Shown here: in pieces, positions 40,234 through 48,765 of the stretch
Layout of the letters: each line of letters begins with the position of its first letter
Position numbering within the stretch: the first letter of the stretch is position 1
Source: Rhodovulum sp.
GTDB taxonomy: Bacteria > Pseudomonadota > Alphaproteobacteria > Rhodobacterales > Rhodobacteraceae
Direction of reading: 5' to 3'
Assembly: GCA_020637615.1 (NCBI GenBank)
Contig: JACKKC010000008.1
Span: 41,753 to 105,752, forward strand
Length of the DNA stretch: 64,000 nucleotides
Position numbers and translations under genes: made by a program
The notes under the pieces: generated by a model
Told to the model about the DNA's origin: nothing
Databases searched by the model: none
The model's input: only the letters and a program-made list of their open reading frames with translations

Positions 40234-41595
40234 TCAGAAGACGTAGGCGCGTTCGCCGTGGTCGGCGAGGTCGAGGCCCTCGCGCTCGCTCTCGGGGGTC
40301 ACCCGCAGGCCGACCAGCATGTCCACGAGCTTGTAGAGCAGGAACGAGACCCCGCCGCACCAGACGATGGTGATCACCACGCCGACGAACTGGATCCAGA
40401 CCTGCCCGGCCATGGAATAGCCGTCGAGGCCGATTCCGCCGAGCGCGGGGCTCACGAAGATGCCGGTGCCGATCGAGCCGACGATGCCGCCGACCCCGTG
40501 GATGCCGAAGACGTCGAGGCTGTCGTCGTAGCCGAGCGCGTTCTTCACGCTGGTCACGAAATAGAAGCAGACCACGGAGGCGATCACCCCGAGCACGATG
40601 GCGCCCATCGGCCCGATCAGCCCCGCCGCCGGCGTCACCGCGACGAGCCCGGCGACCGCGCCCGAGACCACGCCCAGGAGCGACGGCTTGCCCTTGGCCG
40701 CCCATTCCGTGAACATCCAGCCCAGCGTCGCCCCGGCGGTCGCCACGAAGGTGTTGATCACCGCCAGCGTCGTGCCGCCGTTCGCCTCGAGGTTCGAGCC
40801 GGCGTTGAAGCCGAACCAGCCGAACCAGAGCAGCGAGCCGCCGATCATGGTCATGGTCAGCGAATGCGGCGTCAGCGCCTCGCGGCCGAAGCCGATGCGC
40901 TTGCCGAGCACGAGGCAGCCGACCAGCGCCGCGATCCCGGCGTTGATATGCACCACCGTGCCGCCGGCGAAATCGAGCGCGCCGAGCTGGAAGAGATAGC
41001 CGTCCCCGTACCAGACCATATGCGCGATGGGCAGATAGACGAAGGTGCTCCAGAGCACGCAGAAGAGCAGCACGGCCGAGAACTTCATCCGCTCCGCGAA
41101 GCCGCCGACGATCAGCGCCGGGGTGATCGCGGCGAAGGTCATCTGGAAGCAGATGAAGATGTATTCCGGGATCTCCACGCCCTCGGAGAAGGTCGCCACG
41201 GTCGAATCCGGCGTGACGCCCGCGAGGAACAGCCGGGAGAAGCCGCCGATGAAGCCGTCGAAGGCCCCGCCGCCGTTGAGCGCGAGGCTGTAGCCGTAGA
41301 CCACCCAGAGGATCATCATGGTGCAGGCGATCACGAAGACCTGCATCAGCACCGACAGCATGTTCTTCGAGCGCACCAGCCCGCCGTAGAACAGCGCGAG
41401 CCCCGGCAGGGTCATGCCGAGCACGAGGATGGTCGCCGTTATCATCCAGGTGGTGTCGCCCTTGTCGACCGTGGCGGCCACCGCCTCGGCGACCGCCTCG
41501 GTCGCGACGCCGCCGACGGTCTCCTGGGCGAGGGCGGGCAGGGCCAGCATCGCGCCCAGCGCGGCGAGCCCGGTGGTTTTCGTGAGATTCAGCAT
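40234..41595 (-). CDS. amtB: Ammonium transporter
   Basis: The 453-residue Amt/Rh channel has a cleavable signal peptide (GLAALGAMLALPALA-Q) followed by eleven helices. The signature region near the first helices (LALFYGGLVRSKNMLSVLMQ) and the twin pore histidines (in IAHMVWYGDGYLF and in FGIHGVGGIVGSIGTG) are present. It lies 31 bases after glnK, and PII proteins directly block AmtB when nitrogen is sufficient. The ATG at 41595 has AGGAAG nine bases upstream. Regulated with glnK from the sigma-54 promoter. Confidence 0.97.
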   Translation of the reverse strand: MLNLTKTTGLAALGAMLALPALAQETVGGVATEAVAEAVAATVDKGDTTWMITATILVLGMTLPGLALFYGGLVRSKNMLSVLMQVFVIACTMMILWVVYGYSLALNGGGAFDGFIGGFSRLFLAGVTPDSTVATFSEGVEIPEYIFICFQMTFAAITPALIVGGFAERMKFSAVLLFCVLWSTFVYLPIAHMVWYGDGYLFQLGALDFAGGTVVHINAGIAALVGCLVLGKRIGFGREALTPHSLTMTMIGGSLLWFGWFGFNAGSNLEANGGTTLAVINTFVATAGATLGWMFTEWAAKGKPSLLGVVSGAVAGLVAVTPAAGLIGPMGAIVLGVIASVVCFYFVTSVKNALGYDDSLDVFGIHGVGGIVGSIGTGIFVSPALGGIGLDGYSMAGQVWIQFVGVVITIVWCGGVSFLLYKLVDMLVGLRVTPESEREGLDLADHGERAYVF

Positions 41596-41626
41596 CGTTG
41601 ATGGCTTCCTGTCATGTCCCATTTGC

Positions 41627-41965
41627 TCACAGCGCCTCGTCGCCGGTCTCGCCGGTGCGCACGCGCATCGCCTGCTCGACATCGATCACGAAGATCTTCC
41701 CGTCGCCGATCTTGCCGGTCTTGGCGGTCATGGCGACGGTCTCGACCACATGGGCGGCGACCGCGTCAGGCACGACGATCTCGAGCTTGACCTTGGGGAC
41801 GAAGTTCACGACGTATTCGGCGCCGCGATAGATCTCGGTATGGCCGGACTGGCGCCCGTAGCCCTTCACTTCGGAGACCATCAGCCCCTGGACCCCGAGA
41901 TTGGTCAGCGCCTCGCGGACCTCCTCGAGCTTGAAGGGTTTGATGACCGCTACAATCAGTTTCAT
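41627..41965 (-). CDS. glnK: PII nitrogen regulatory protein
   Basis: A 112-residue trimeric signalling protein. Tyr51, the uridylylation site at the tip of the T-loop (GHTEIYRGAEY), is present, as are the ATP/2-oxoglutarate segments KPFKLEEVREAL and GDGKIFV. It senses the carbon/nitrogen balance through 2-oxoglutarate and ATP/ADP, gates AmtB and tunes NtrB. Cotranscribed with amtB, which favours GlnK over GlnB. GAGGAT precedes the ATG. A -24/-12 promoter lies about 50 bases upstream. Confidence 0.96.
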   Translation of the reverse strand: MKLIVAVIKPFKLEEVREALTNLGVQGLMVSEVKGYGRQSGHTEIYRGAEYVVNFVPKVKLEIVVPDAVAAHVVETVAMTAKTGKIGDGKIFVIDVEQAMRVRTGETGDEAL

Positions 41966-42016
41966 CGCATCCTCGTCATTGGGCGTCGCCTCGCGGCGAC
42001 CGCTGCAGTGTATCAA

Positions 42017-42031
42017 GCAAGATGCGTGCCA
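42017..42031 (-). promoter_or_regulatory. Sigma-54 promoter of glnK-amtB
   Basis: On the minus strand the sequence is TGGCAC-GCATC-TTGC, an exact match to the RpoN consensus. Transcription would begin near 42005, about 40 bases before the glnK ATG. In Rhodobacter capsulatus, NtrC is known to use sigma-70 promoters, so an RpoN promoter here is informative. Confidence 0.8.
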
Positions 42032-42066
42032 ACTCGGCCGGATGTCCTGTAAGACATTGATACACA

Positions 42067-42101
42067 ACAAATATTTGTCGGTCGGCACCGTCAAATGACG
42101 G
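42067..42101. promoter_or_regulatory. Two palindromes upstream of the glnK promoter
   Basis: ACAAATATTTGT (42067-42078) is a perfect 12-base palindrome, and CCGTCA-AA-TGACGG (42088-42101) is a perfect inverted repeat. Both lie 40-80 bases upstream of the -24 element in a region unusually rich in A and T for this genome. They could be enhancer or operator sites; neither matches the NtrC consensus well. Confidence 0.4.
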
Positions 42102-42272
42102 CTTTTGTTGCCGCTTATGCACATAATTCCGGCTCTCAATCGAACATGCTTAAGATTTGCGCAATCGCCGCTCGCTGGGCGCCGCCGCGCCGGCGCCGGC
42201 GCAAGGGTCTGGCGCATCCGGCCCGTTCCGAATAGAATCGGCCCATAACAAGAACGGGCAGGTGGCCTCGAT

Positions 42273-44279
42273 ATGGCCTCAAAAGGCAGGAAACGGGCGA
42301 AGGCGAAGCCGAAGCCGCGCCTCGGTCGCATGGAGAGGTTTCTCCGCGGCTTGCTGGCGCGCATCTTCCGCCTGGTCTGGTGGGTCGGATTGCGTGGGGC
42401 GATCCTCGCCGCGATCGTGCTCGCGGTGAGCACGGCCTATTACGTCTCGCAGATCCCGGATTACGAGGAGCTTCTCGACGGGCGCTCCGGCGGATCGGTC
42501 ACCCTGCTCGACCGCAACGGCGAGGTCTTTGCCTGGCGGGGCGAGCAGCTCGGCCTGACCACGGCCGGCGCGGTGTCGCCGCATCTGGTCCATGCGGTCG
42601 TCGCGACCGAGGACCGGCGGTTCTATCACCATTTCGGCATCGACCTGCGCGGCACGGCGCGCGCCGCCCTGGTCAATTTCCGGGCAGGCGGGACGGTGCA
42701 GGGCGGATCCTCGATCACCCAGCAGGTCGCGAAGCTGCTCTTCTTCGACAGCACCCGGACGCTGGAGCGCAAGATCAAGGAAGTGCCCGCGGCGCTGGCG
42801 CTGGAATGGAAGTTCACCAAGGACGAGATCCTCTCGATCTATCTCAACCGCGCCTATCTCGGCGCCGGCGCGGTCGGCTTCGAGGCCGCGGCGCAGCGCT
42901 ATTTCGGCAAGTCCGCGGCGGAGGTGACGCCCGGCGAGGCGGCGATGCTCGCGGGCCTCCTGCGCGCGCCCTCGCGCTTCGCGCCCACCAACGACCTCGC
43001 CCGCGCCCAGAACCGCGCCGCGACGATCGTCGGGCTCATGCGCGACCAGGGCTATCTGACCGAGCAGCAGGCCGCCGTCGCCTTGGCCCGGCCCGCCGCG
43101 CTGTCGCGCGCCGCCGCCGCCCGCGCCGGTGGCGCCTTCGCCGACTGGGTCATGTCCTCGGGCCCGGATTTCCTGACCCGCACCACCACCGAGGACGTCG
43201 CGGTGCTGACCACCTTCGACCCGCGGGTCCAGCACGCCGCCGAGGCGGGGCTCGCCGAGGTCTTCAAGACCAAGGTCAAGGCCGGCTCCAACGCCCAGGC
43301 CGCGGTGGTGGTGATGTCCCGCGACGGGGCGGTGCGGGCGATGATCGGCGGCCGCGACCTCGGGGGCGCCGAGGGCCAGTTCAACCGCGCGGTCCAGGCC
43401 AAGCGCCAGACCGGCTCGCTCTTCAAGACCTTCGTCTTCGCGGCCGCGCTCCAGGCCGGCGCCGAGCCCACCGACCCGGTGCTCGACGCGCCGCTGACCG
43501 TCTACGTGCCGGGCTCCGGCGACTGGTCGCCGCAGAACTACACCCACAGCTACAAGGGCCAGATCGACCTGACCGAGGCGCTGGTGCATTCGGTCAATAC
43601 CGCCACGGTGCGGGTCTCCGAGGCGACCGGCCGGGCGCGGGTGCGCGCCGTCGCCCGCGACCTCGGGGTGAACGAGCCGCTCGCGGACGGGCCGGCGCTG
43701 GCGCTCGGCGTCTCCGAGGCGACGCTGCTCGAGATGACCGGCGCCTATGCCGGCATCCTCAACGGCGGGGTGACGGCGATCCCCTACGGCATGCGCGAAT
43801 TGCAGCTCAAGTCCGACGGCTCGCGGCTGATGGCCGGCGACGGCGTCGCGCCGGTCCGCGTGCTCGACGAGAAATCCGCGGGCGAGCTCGTCTGGATGCT
43901 GCGCCAGGTCGTCGAGCGCGGCACCGGCGGGCGCGCGCGCCTGCCCGACCGGCCGGTCGCGGGCAAGACCGGCACCACCCAGGCCGCCCGCGACGCCTGG
44001 TTCATCGGCTTCACCGGCGATTACGTGACCGGGGTCTGGATGGGCTACGACGACAACACGCCGCTCTCGGGCACCACCGGCGGCGGCCTGCCCGCCGAGA
44101 TCTGGCGCGAGGTCATGCTGCGCGTCGAGGAGGGGCAGCCGATCCGCCCGCTGCCCGAGCGCGCCCCCGCAGCGCGGACTGTGCCGCTTCCCGGACCGGC
44201 CGAAGTGGTGAGCAACGTGGGCACCACGGTGCAATCGGTCCTGCAGAACGTCGTGCGCGGCATCTTCGGCCGCAACTGA
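42273..44279 (+). CDS. Class A penicillin-binding protein (PBP1-type transglycosylase/transpeptidase)
   Basis: Builds and cross-links peptidoglycan in the periplasm. The 668-residue protein has a basic cytosolic tail, one membrane anchor (about 38-58), a glycosyltransferase domain with the catalytic Glu113 in ATEDRRFYHHFG and the segment GGSSITQQVAKLLFF, and a transpeptidase domain with SxxK at Ser382-Lys385 (GSLFK), SVN at 440-442 and KTG at 565-567. Ends with a Pro-rich and Asn-tailed C-terminus of about 60 residues. It starts some 300 bases upstream of glnK on the other strand. The ribosome binding site is weak. Confidence 0.94.
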   Translation: MASKGRKRAKAKPKPRLGRMERFLRGLLARIFRLVWWVGLRGAILAAIVLAVSTAYYVSQIPDYEELLDGRSGGSVTLLDRNGEVFAWRGEQLGLTTAGAVSPHLVHAVVATEDRRFYHHFGIDLRGTARAALVNFRAGGTVQGGSSITQQVAKLLFFDSTRTLERKIKEVPAALALEWKFTKDEILSIYLNRAYLGAGAVGFEAAAQRYFGKSAAEVTPGEAAMLAGLLRAPSRFAPTNDLARAQNRAATIVGLMRDQGYLTEQQAAVALARPAALSRAAAARAGGAFADWVMSSGPDFLTRTTTEDVAVLTTFDPRVQHAAEAGLAEVFKTKVKAGSNAQAAVVVMSRDGAVRAMIGGRDLGGAEGQFNRAVQAKRQTGSLFKTFVFAAALQAGAEPTDPVLDAPLTVYVPGSGDWSPQNYTHSYKGQIDLTEALVHSVNTATVRVSEATGRARVRAVARDLGVNEPLADGPALALGVSEATLLEMTGAYAGILNGGVTAIPYGMRELQLKSDGSRLMAGDGVAPVRVLDEKSAGELVWMLRQVVERGTGGRARLPDRPVAGKTGTTQAARDAWFIGFTGDYVTGVWMGYDDNTPLSGTTGGGLPAEIWREVMLRVEEGQPIRPLPERAPAARTVPLPGPAEVVSNVGTTVQSVLQNVVRGIFGRN

Positions 44280-44350
44280 TCCCGTCTCCGGGCGAGGGGG
44301 TGCGGCCTTCGCGCCGGTCGGCGACCGGGACTCGACGACGCTGGCAGGGC

Positions 44351-44530
44351 CGGGGCGATCGCATCTGGAGCCCGTTCTTTCTTCCTCGACCGCCCTGCCC
44401 CAAGACGAGGGCAGCGCCTGACTCGGGCGGAAGCGAAGCGCCCGCGTCGTGCCGGAGGCACGCCTGCGGCGTGGCGGGCCGGGGCGATTGCTGCCCGGCG
44501 TTGCCCGCCGGGCGGGATGGTGACGCTGGC
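44351..44530 (+). repeat. Family 1 dispersed repeat, full-length copy
   Basis: All modules present: GGCGATCGCATCTGGAGCCC, CGACCGCCCTGCCCCAAGA, GAGGGCAGCGCC, AAGCGAAGCGCCCGC, the mini-hairpins GTGCCGGAGGCAC and CACGCCTGCGGCGTG, and the end hairpin GCCCGGCG-TTG-CCCGCCGGGC. In the 513-base gap after the penicillin-binding protein, directly followed by a partial family 2 copy. Confidence 0.8.
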
Positions 44531-44580
44531 CCGGCCCGGCACTCGGGCGGAGGTGGGCGCGTTGCCAGTTGCGGTTCCCC

Positions 44581-44640
44581 TGCCCTCGGGGCCGGCTCGG
44601 CCCGAACGCCATCGGTCGATCGGGCAGGGGACAGCGGCCT
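44581..44640 (+). repeat. Family 2 dispersed repeat, partial copy
   Basis: Holds the hairpin-core part of the family (GGCCGGCTCGGCCCGAACG, then CCATCGGTCGATCGGGC AGGGG). The stem has one mismatch compared with other copies. The rest of the gap to 44792 looks like the leader of the MFS gene; nothing else was recognised there. Confidence 0.6.
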
Positions 44641-44792
44641 CGGGTCAAACGGGAGCCTTCGGCGAGGGCCATTGGCATCAATAGTCTGTTTCCGGCGACG
44701 ATCTCCGGCCGCCTGCTTTCCGCTGGACGGTGTAGGCGGCGCGGGCCATACCCTCCGCGCCGGCCTCCCTCCGGCGGAGCCGCGCAGCGGGC

Positions 44793-46004
44793 ATGAGCAC
44801 CACCACCCCGGATCTCCCGGCCGCCCCCGAGACCCGCACCGCCTATCTGGTGCTCGGGGCGCTCAGCCTCTGCCACATGCTCAACGACACCATCCAGTCG
44901 CTGCTCCCGGCGCTCTATCCGGTGCTGCAGGCCAATTACGCGCTCAGCTTCACCCAGATCGGCCTGCTGCATTTCGCCTTCCAGGGGACGGCCTCGGTGC
45001 TGCAGCCGGCGGTCGGCTTCGCCACCGACCGGCGCCCGCGCTTCCGGCTGCTCGCGCTCGGCATGGGGCTCAGCCTCGCTGGCCTCGTGACCCTCGCCTT
45101 CGCCCATGCCTATGGGGTGCTCCTGCTCGCGGCGGTCAGCATCGGCCTCGGCTCGGCGATCTTCCACCCCGACGCCTCGCGCCTCGCGCGCCTCGCCTCG
45201 GGCGGCCGCTACGGCACGGCGCAATCCTTCTTCCAGGTGGGCGGCAATGCCGGCAGCGCCCTCGGCCCGCTGCTCGCTGCCTTCATCGTGCTGCCCTTCG
45301 GCCAGAGCTCAGTCGCCTGGTTCTCGGTGCTGGCACTCCTCGGCATGATCGTGCTCTGGAAGGTCGGCAGCTGGGCGCGGGCCCGGCACCGCGAGCGCGT
45401 CGCCGCCCGGGTGGCGCCGGCGCGCGATCCCCTGCTGCCGCGGCGGCGAATCCTCGTGATCATCGGCATCCTCGCGCTGCTCGTCTTCTCGAAATACGTC
45501 TATGTGGTCAGCCTCACGAGCTTCTACACCTTCTACCTGATCGAGACCTTTGGCGTCTCGGTGCGCGAATCGCAGCTCCTGCTCTTCGTCTTCCTCGGGG
45601 CGGTCGCGCTCGGCACCTTCGTCGGCGGCCCGATCGGCGACCGCATCGGGCGCAAGGCGGTGATCTGGGTCTCGATCCTCGGCGTGCTGCCCTTCACCCT
45701 GGCGCTGCCGCACGCCAACCTGCTCTGGACCGCGATCCTGACATTCGTCATCGGCGTGGTGATCGCCTCGGCCTTCTCGGCGATCCTCGTCTATGCCCAG
45801 CAGCTGGTGCCGAACCGCATCGGGCTGATCTCCGGGCTCTTCTTCGGCTTCGCCTTCGGCATCGCCGGGATCGGCGCGGCGGCGCTCGGCATTCTCGCCG
45901 ACTGGAAGGGCATCGCCTTCGTCTACCGGCTCTGCGCCTGGCTGCCGCTGATCGGGCTCCTGACCGTCTTCCTGCCGCCCGACAACGCGCTCAAGTCGCG
46001 CTGA
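44793..46004 (+). CDS. MFS transporter, fosmidomycin-resistance (Fsr) type
   Basis: A 403-residue, twelve-helix major facilitator protein. The N-terminal segment LSLCHMLNDTIQSLLPALYPVLQ, the first-loop motif GFATDRRPR and SAIFHPDASRLA are typical of the Fsr exporter group. Second-half loop motif GGPIGDRIGRKAVIW is the usual MFS motif. Members export drugs or metabolites; substrate cannot be inferred. It ends three bases before the convergent mlaC gene's stop. Confidence 0.9.
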   Translation: MSTTTPDLPAAPETRTAYLVLGALSLCHMLNDTIQSLLPALYPVLQANYALSFTQIGLLHFAFQGTASVLQPAVGFATDRRPRFRLLALGMGLSLAGLVTLAFAHAYGVLLLAAVSIGLGSAIFHPDASRLARLASGGRYGTAQSFFQVGGNAGSALGPLLAAFIVLPFGQSSVAWFSVLALLGMIVLWKVGSWARARHRERVAARVAPARDPLLPRRRILVIIGILALLVFSKYVYVVSLTSFYTFYLIETFGVSVRESQLLLFVFLGAVALGTFVGGPIGDRIGRKAVIWVSILGVLPFTLALPHANLLWTAILTFVIGVVIASAFSAILVYAQQLVPNRIGLISGLFFGFAFGIAGIGAAALGILADWKGIAFVYRLCAWLPLIGLLTVFLPPDNALKSR

Positions 46005-46007
46005 CGA

Positions 46008-46631
46008 TCAGGACCGGGCCCGCAGCTCCGCGGTCAGCCGATCGACGCTGCCGCCCTGGGCATCGAGCATCGCGCCGACCTCGGCGCGCTCGTTGGCCAG
46101 CAGCGAGACCCCCTCGATGATCAGGTTGACCGCCCTCGCCCTGCCGCTGCGATCGCTGATCTGCCAGTCGACGGCGATGTTCTCCTGGCCCGGCCGCACC
46201 ACGACCGTCTGCACCAGCACGCCCGCCTTGCCGGCGTCGCGCGCGCCGGTGACGCTGATGCTGGCGTTGCGGTACTCGCCGAACTGCCGGCCGTACTTGC
46301 GCGCGAGATAGCTCTGGAAGGCCGCCACATAGGCCTGCCGCTGCCCCGCGGAGGCGCCGCGCCAGGCCGGGCCCAGCGTCGCCGCCGCCACCGCCGGCAT
46401 GTCGGCGTAGCGCGCGAGAAGCCCCTCGAAATCCCGGTAGAGCTGCGCCTCGCTGCGGCCGGAATTGACCAGCTTGGTCAGGTCCGCCGAGATCGCCATC
46501 ACCAGGGCCTGGGCCTGGGAGGCGGCATCGGCGGCGGCCGGCCGGGGCAGGAGGCCGAGCAGGGCGGCGGAGGCCAGGCCCGCGAGCAGCGCCCGGCGCC
46601 CCGGCCGGGTGATCGGATCAGTAGTCGGCAT
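46008..46631 (-). CDS. mlaC: MlaC-type phospholipid-binding ABC transport protein
   Basis: A 207-residue periplasmic carrier of the MlaC/Ttg2D family that shuttles phospholipids between the outer-membrane MlaA and the inner-membrane MlaFED complex. The signal peptide has a twin-arginine-like start (GRRALLAGLASAALLGLLPRPAAA-D), so Tat export is possible. Family segments are LYRDFEGLLARYADMPAVAAATLG and YRNASISVTGARDAGKAGVLVQTVV. The ATG at 46631 is chosen because GGAGG lies six bases upstream; it overlaps the end of mlaA by 14 bases, indicating coupling. MlaFED genes are not in the window. Confidence 0.9.
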   Translation of the reverse strand: MPTTDPITRPGRRALLAGLASAALLGLLPRPAAADAASQAQALVMAISADLTKLVNSGRSEAQLYRDFEGLLARYADMPAVAAATLGPAWRGASAGQRQAYVAAFQSYLARKYGRQFGEYRNASISVTGARDAGKAGVLVQTVVVRPGQENIAVDWQISDRSGRARAVNLIIEGVSLLANERAEVGAMLDAQGGSVDRLTAELRARS

Positions 46632-47346
46632 AGACATCCTCCAGTTGTCCGACATCGGTGCCGCCCTGAAGCCGCGCCCGCATGTTCTGAAGATAGCTGA
46701 TCCGCTGGGCGGTGTAGCTGTCGGCGGAATTGTAGAGCAGCTCGTCGAGCACCGGGTCGATCTCGTAGCGGTCGTTGACGATGTCGAGCGTGCCGATCCC
46801 GAAGAGCGCGTTGGTCGCGGTCGCCGGGGCCACGAGATAGACCGGGTCGAGCAGGATATCGAGCGCCCAGCCGGTCCAGTCGCGCTGGGTGCCCGGCCCG
46901 CCGATCGGCAGCTCGAGATAGCCGCCCTCCGGCACGCCCCAGACCTCGAAGGTCTCGTCGAAATTCGTCTCGCGATAGGGCAGGCCCATCTCCGCCGCCG
47001 GGTCGAGCAGCCCGCCGAGCCCGAGGCTGGTGTTGATCATGAAGCGCGTGACGGTCTCCGCCGTCTGCGTGCCGCGCATCTGCAGCACCGACTGGATCGC
47101 CTGGCCGGGCAGCTTCCAGTTGTAGCGCAGGTTGGTCACCCCCTTGCGCATCGGCGCCGGGATCTTTCCGTAGGTCCGGGCGACGGGCTGGAAGATCGCC
47201 TTGTCGATCTGCTTGTTGTTCTCGTGGGCGACTCGGTTCGATTCCTCCAGCGGATCGAAATCGAGGCTGTTCGGGTCGGGCGCGGCGGTGCAGCCGGCGA
47301 GCCAGGCCGGCACCAGGGCTCCGAGAAGAATACACGCGATCCGCAT
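46618..47346 (-). CDS. mlaA: MlaA (VacJ) outer-membrane lipoprotein
   Basis: Extracts misplaced phospholipids from the outer leaflet of the outer membrane. The 242-residue protein has a lipoprotein signal (LVPAWLAGC, lipidated Cys near residue 19) and the VacJ core: DPLEESNRVAHENNK, PAPMRKGVTNLRYNWKLPGQAIQSVLQMR, FMINTSLGLGGLLDPAAEMGL and WALDILLDPVYLVA. GGAGGT lies upstream of the ATG at 47346. It is the first gene of the mlaA-mlaC pair and is divergent from the RidA gene. Confidence 0.94.
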   Translation of the reverse strand: MRIACILLGALVPAWLAGCTAAPDPNSLDFDPLEESNRVAHENNKQIDKAIFQPVARTYGKIPAPMRKGVTNLRYNWKLPGQAIQSVLQMRGTQTAETVTRFMINTSLGLGGLLDPAAEMGLPYRETNFDETFEVWGVPEGGYLELPIGGPGTQRDWTGWALDILLDPVYLVAPATATNALFGIGTLDIVNDRYEIDPVLDELLYNSADSYTAQRISYLQNMRARLQGGTDVGQLEDVYADY

Positions 47347-47497
47347 GGGTTGGCGACCTCCGGAGACCTCCATAGCGGCCTTGCGGCGGCGGCGCCACCC
47401 GTCTGCTCGACGCAGCCGCCGGCGGCATTTCGATTTCCCTCGGCCGCGATATTGGCTAGCTTCGGCGCGGCCGCCAGAGCGAAGGAGCCCGCCCCCC

Positions 47498-47962
47498 GTG
47501 ACCCAGTCCATCGACGCCCGTCTCGCCGAGCTCGGCATCGTCCTGCCCGACGCCCCGGCGCCTGCCGCCAATTACGTTCCTTTCGTGACGACGGGCGATC
47601 TCGTCTTCGTCTCCGGCCAGATCAGCCGGGATGCCGCGGGGCTCATCACCGGCCGGCTCGGCGCGGATGTCGATGTCGCGGCGGGCCGCGCCGCGGCGCG
47701 GCATTGCGGGCTGGCGCTCGTCGCCCAGCTGCGCGCCGCCTGCGGCGGCGATCTCGAAAGGGTGCGCCAGGTGGTCAAGCTGACCGGATTCGTCAATGCG
47801 ACGCCGGATTTCACCGAGCATCCGCAGGTGATCAACGGCGTCTCCGACCTCATGGTCGAGATCTTCGGCGAGAAGGGCCGCCACGCGCGCGCCGCGGTCG
47901 GCTCGGTCTCGCTGCCCCTGGGCGTCGCGGTCGAGGTCGAAGGTGTGTTCCGCATCGCCTGA
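47498..47962 (+). CDS. RidA/YjgF family protein
   Basis: A 154-residue member of the Rid family, which hydrolyses reactive enamines and imines released by PLP enzymes. Signatures: FVSGQISRDAAG, the central CGGDLERVRQVVKLTGFVNATPDF, and the C-terminal RAAVGSVSLPLGVAVEVEGVFRI, with the conserved Arg preceding. It belongs to the longer (about 150-residue) subgroup rather than archetypal RidA. The start is a GTG at 47498 with AAGGAG ten bases upstream. It overlaps the GDPD gene by 20 bases. Confidence 0.9.
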   Translation: MTQSIDARLAELGIVLPDAPAPAANYVPFVTTGDLVFVSGQISRDAAGLITGRLGADVDVAAGRAAARHCGLALVAQLRAACGGDLERVRQVVKLTGFVNATPDFTEHPQVINGVSDLMVEIFGEKGRHARAAVGSVSLPLGVAVEVEGVFRIA

Positions 47963-48719
47963 GCTTCCGCCCGAGTTCCGCAGCCGGCCGCTCGCCCACC
48001 GCGGGCTGCACGACCGGGGCAGGGGGGTGATCGAGAACAGCCGCGCCGCGGTGCGGGCGGCGGTGGCGGCCGGCTACGGCATCGAGATCGACGTCCAGCG
48101 CGCGGCCTGCGGCGAGGTGATGGTGTTCCACGACGCCGAGCTCCGGCGGCTGACCGGCCGGCGCGGGCTCGTGGCCGAGCGCAGCGCCGCCGAGCTCGGC
48201 GCGATCCCGCTGACCGGCGGCGGCGAGACCATCCCGACGCTTTCCGAGATCCTCGCCATCGTCGCCGGGCGCGCGCCGCTCCTGATCGAATTCAAGGATC
48301 CCGACCCCATGCTCGGCCCGACCACGGGCGCGCTCGAGGCGCGCGCCGCGGAACTGCTCGCCGGCTACGTGGGCCCGGTGGCGCTGATGTCCTTCAACCC
48401 GCATTCGGTGGCGGCGGCGGCGCGCGCCGCCCCGGACCGGCCGCGCGGTCTCACGACCTGCAATTTCGAGGGGCCGAAATGGCCGCTCTCGGAGACCCGG
48501 CGCGGCGAGCTGGCCGGCATCTGCGACTTCGGCCCCACCGGATCGGCCTTCATCTCCCACAACCACCGGGAGCTCGATTCGCCCGCCGTCTCGGCGCTCA
48601 AGGCGCGCGGCGTGCCGGTGCTCTGCTGGACCGTGCGCGGGCCCGCCGAGGAAGCCGCCGCGCGCCGGGTCGCCGACAACATCACCTTCGAGGGCTACGC
48701 CCCCGACCGGCCCGGTTGA
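47943..48719 (+). CDS. Glycerophosphodiester phosphodiesterase
   Basis: Hydrolyses glycerophosphodiesters to glycerol 3-phosphate and an alcohol. The 258-residue TIM-barrel protein has the HRG...EN motif (LAHRGLHDRGRGVIENSRAA), the metal-binding EIDVQ and FHD segments, and the Lys in LIEFKDP. Without a signal peptide it acts in the cytosol. The GTG start at 47943 lies within the RidA frame, so the two are coupled. The GNAT gene follows after 46 bases. Confidence 0.92.
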   Translation: MCSASPELPPEFRSRPLAHRGLHDRGRGVIENSRAAVRAAVAAGYGIEIDVQRAACGEVMVFHDAELRRLTGRRGLVAERSAAELGAIPLTGGGETIPTLSEILAIVAGRAPLLIEFKDPDPMLGPTTGALEARAAELLAGYVGPVALMSFNPHSVAAAARAAPDRPRGLTTCNFEGPKWPLSETRRGELAGICDFGPTGSAFISHNHRELDSPAVSALKARGVPVLCWTVRGPAEEAAARRVADNITFEGYAPDRPG

Positions 48720-48765
48720 CGCGCCGCCGCCCGCGACCATCTCTAGGGGCGGGCAGGAGACCGGC

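Noticed and set aside
42380..46120. Plus-strand open frame of 1246 codons across the penicillin-binding protein and the MFS gene
   Set aside because: It runs out of frame through two recognised genes and two repeats; the translation is low-complexity. The minus-strand frame of 981 codons at 42279-45224 was rejected for the same reason.
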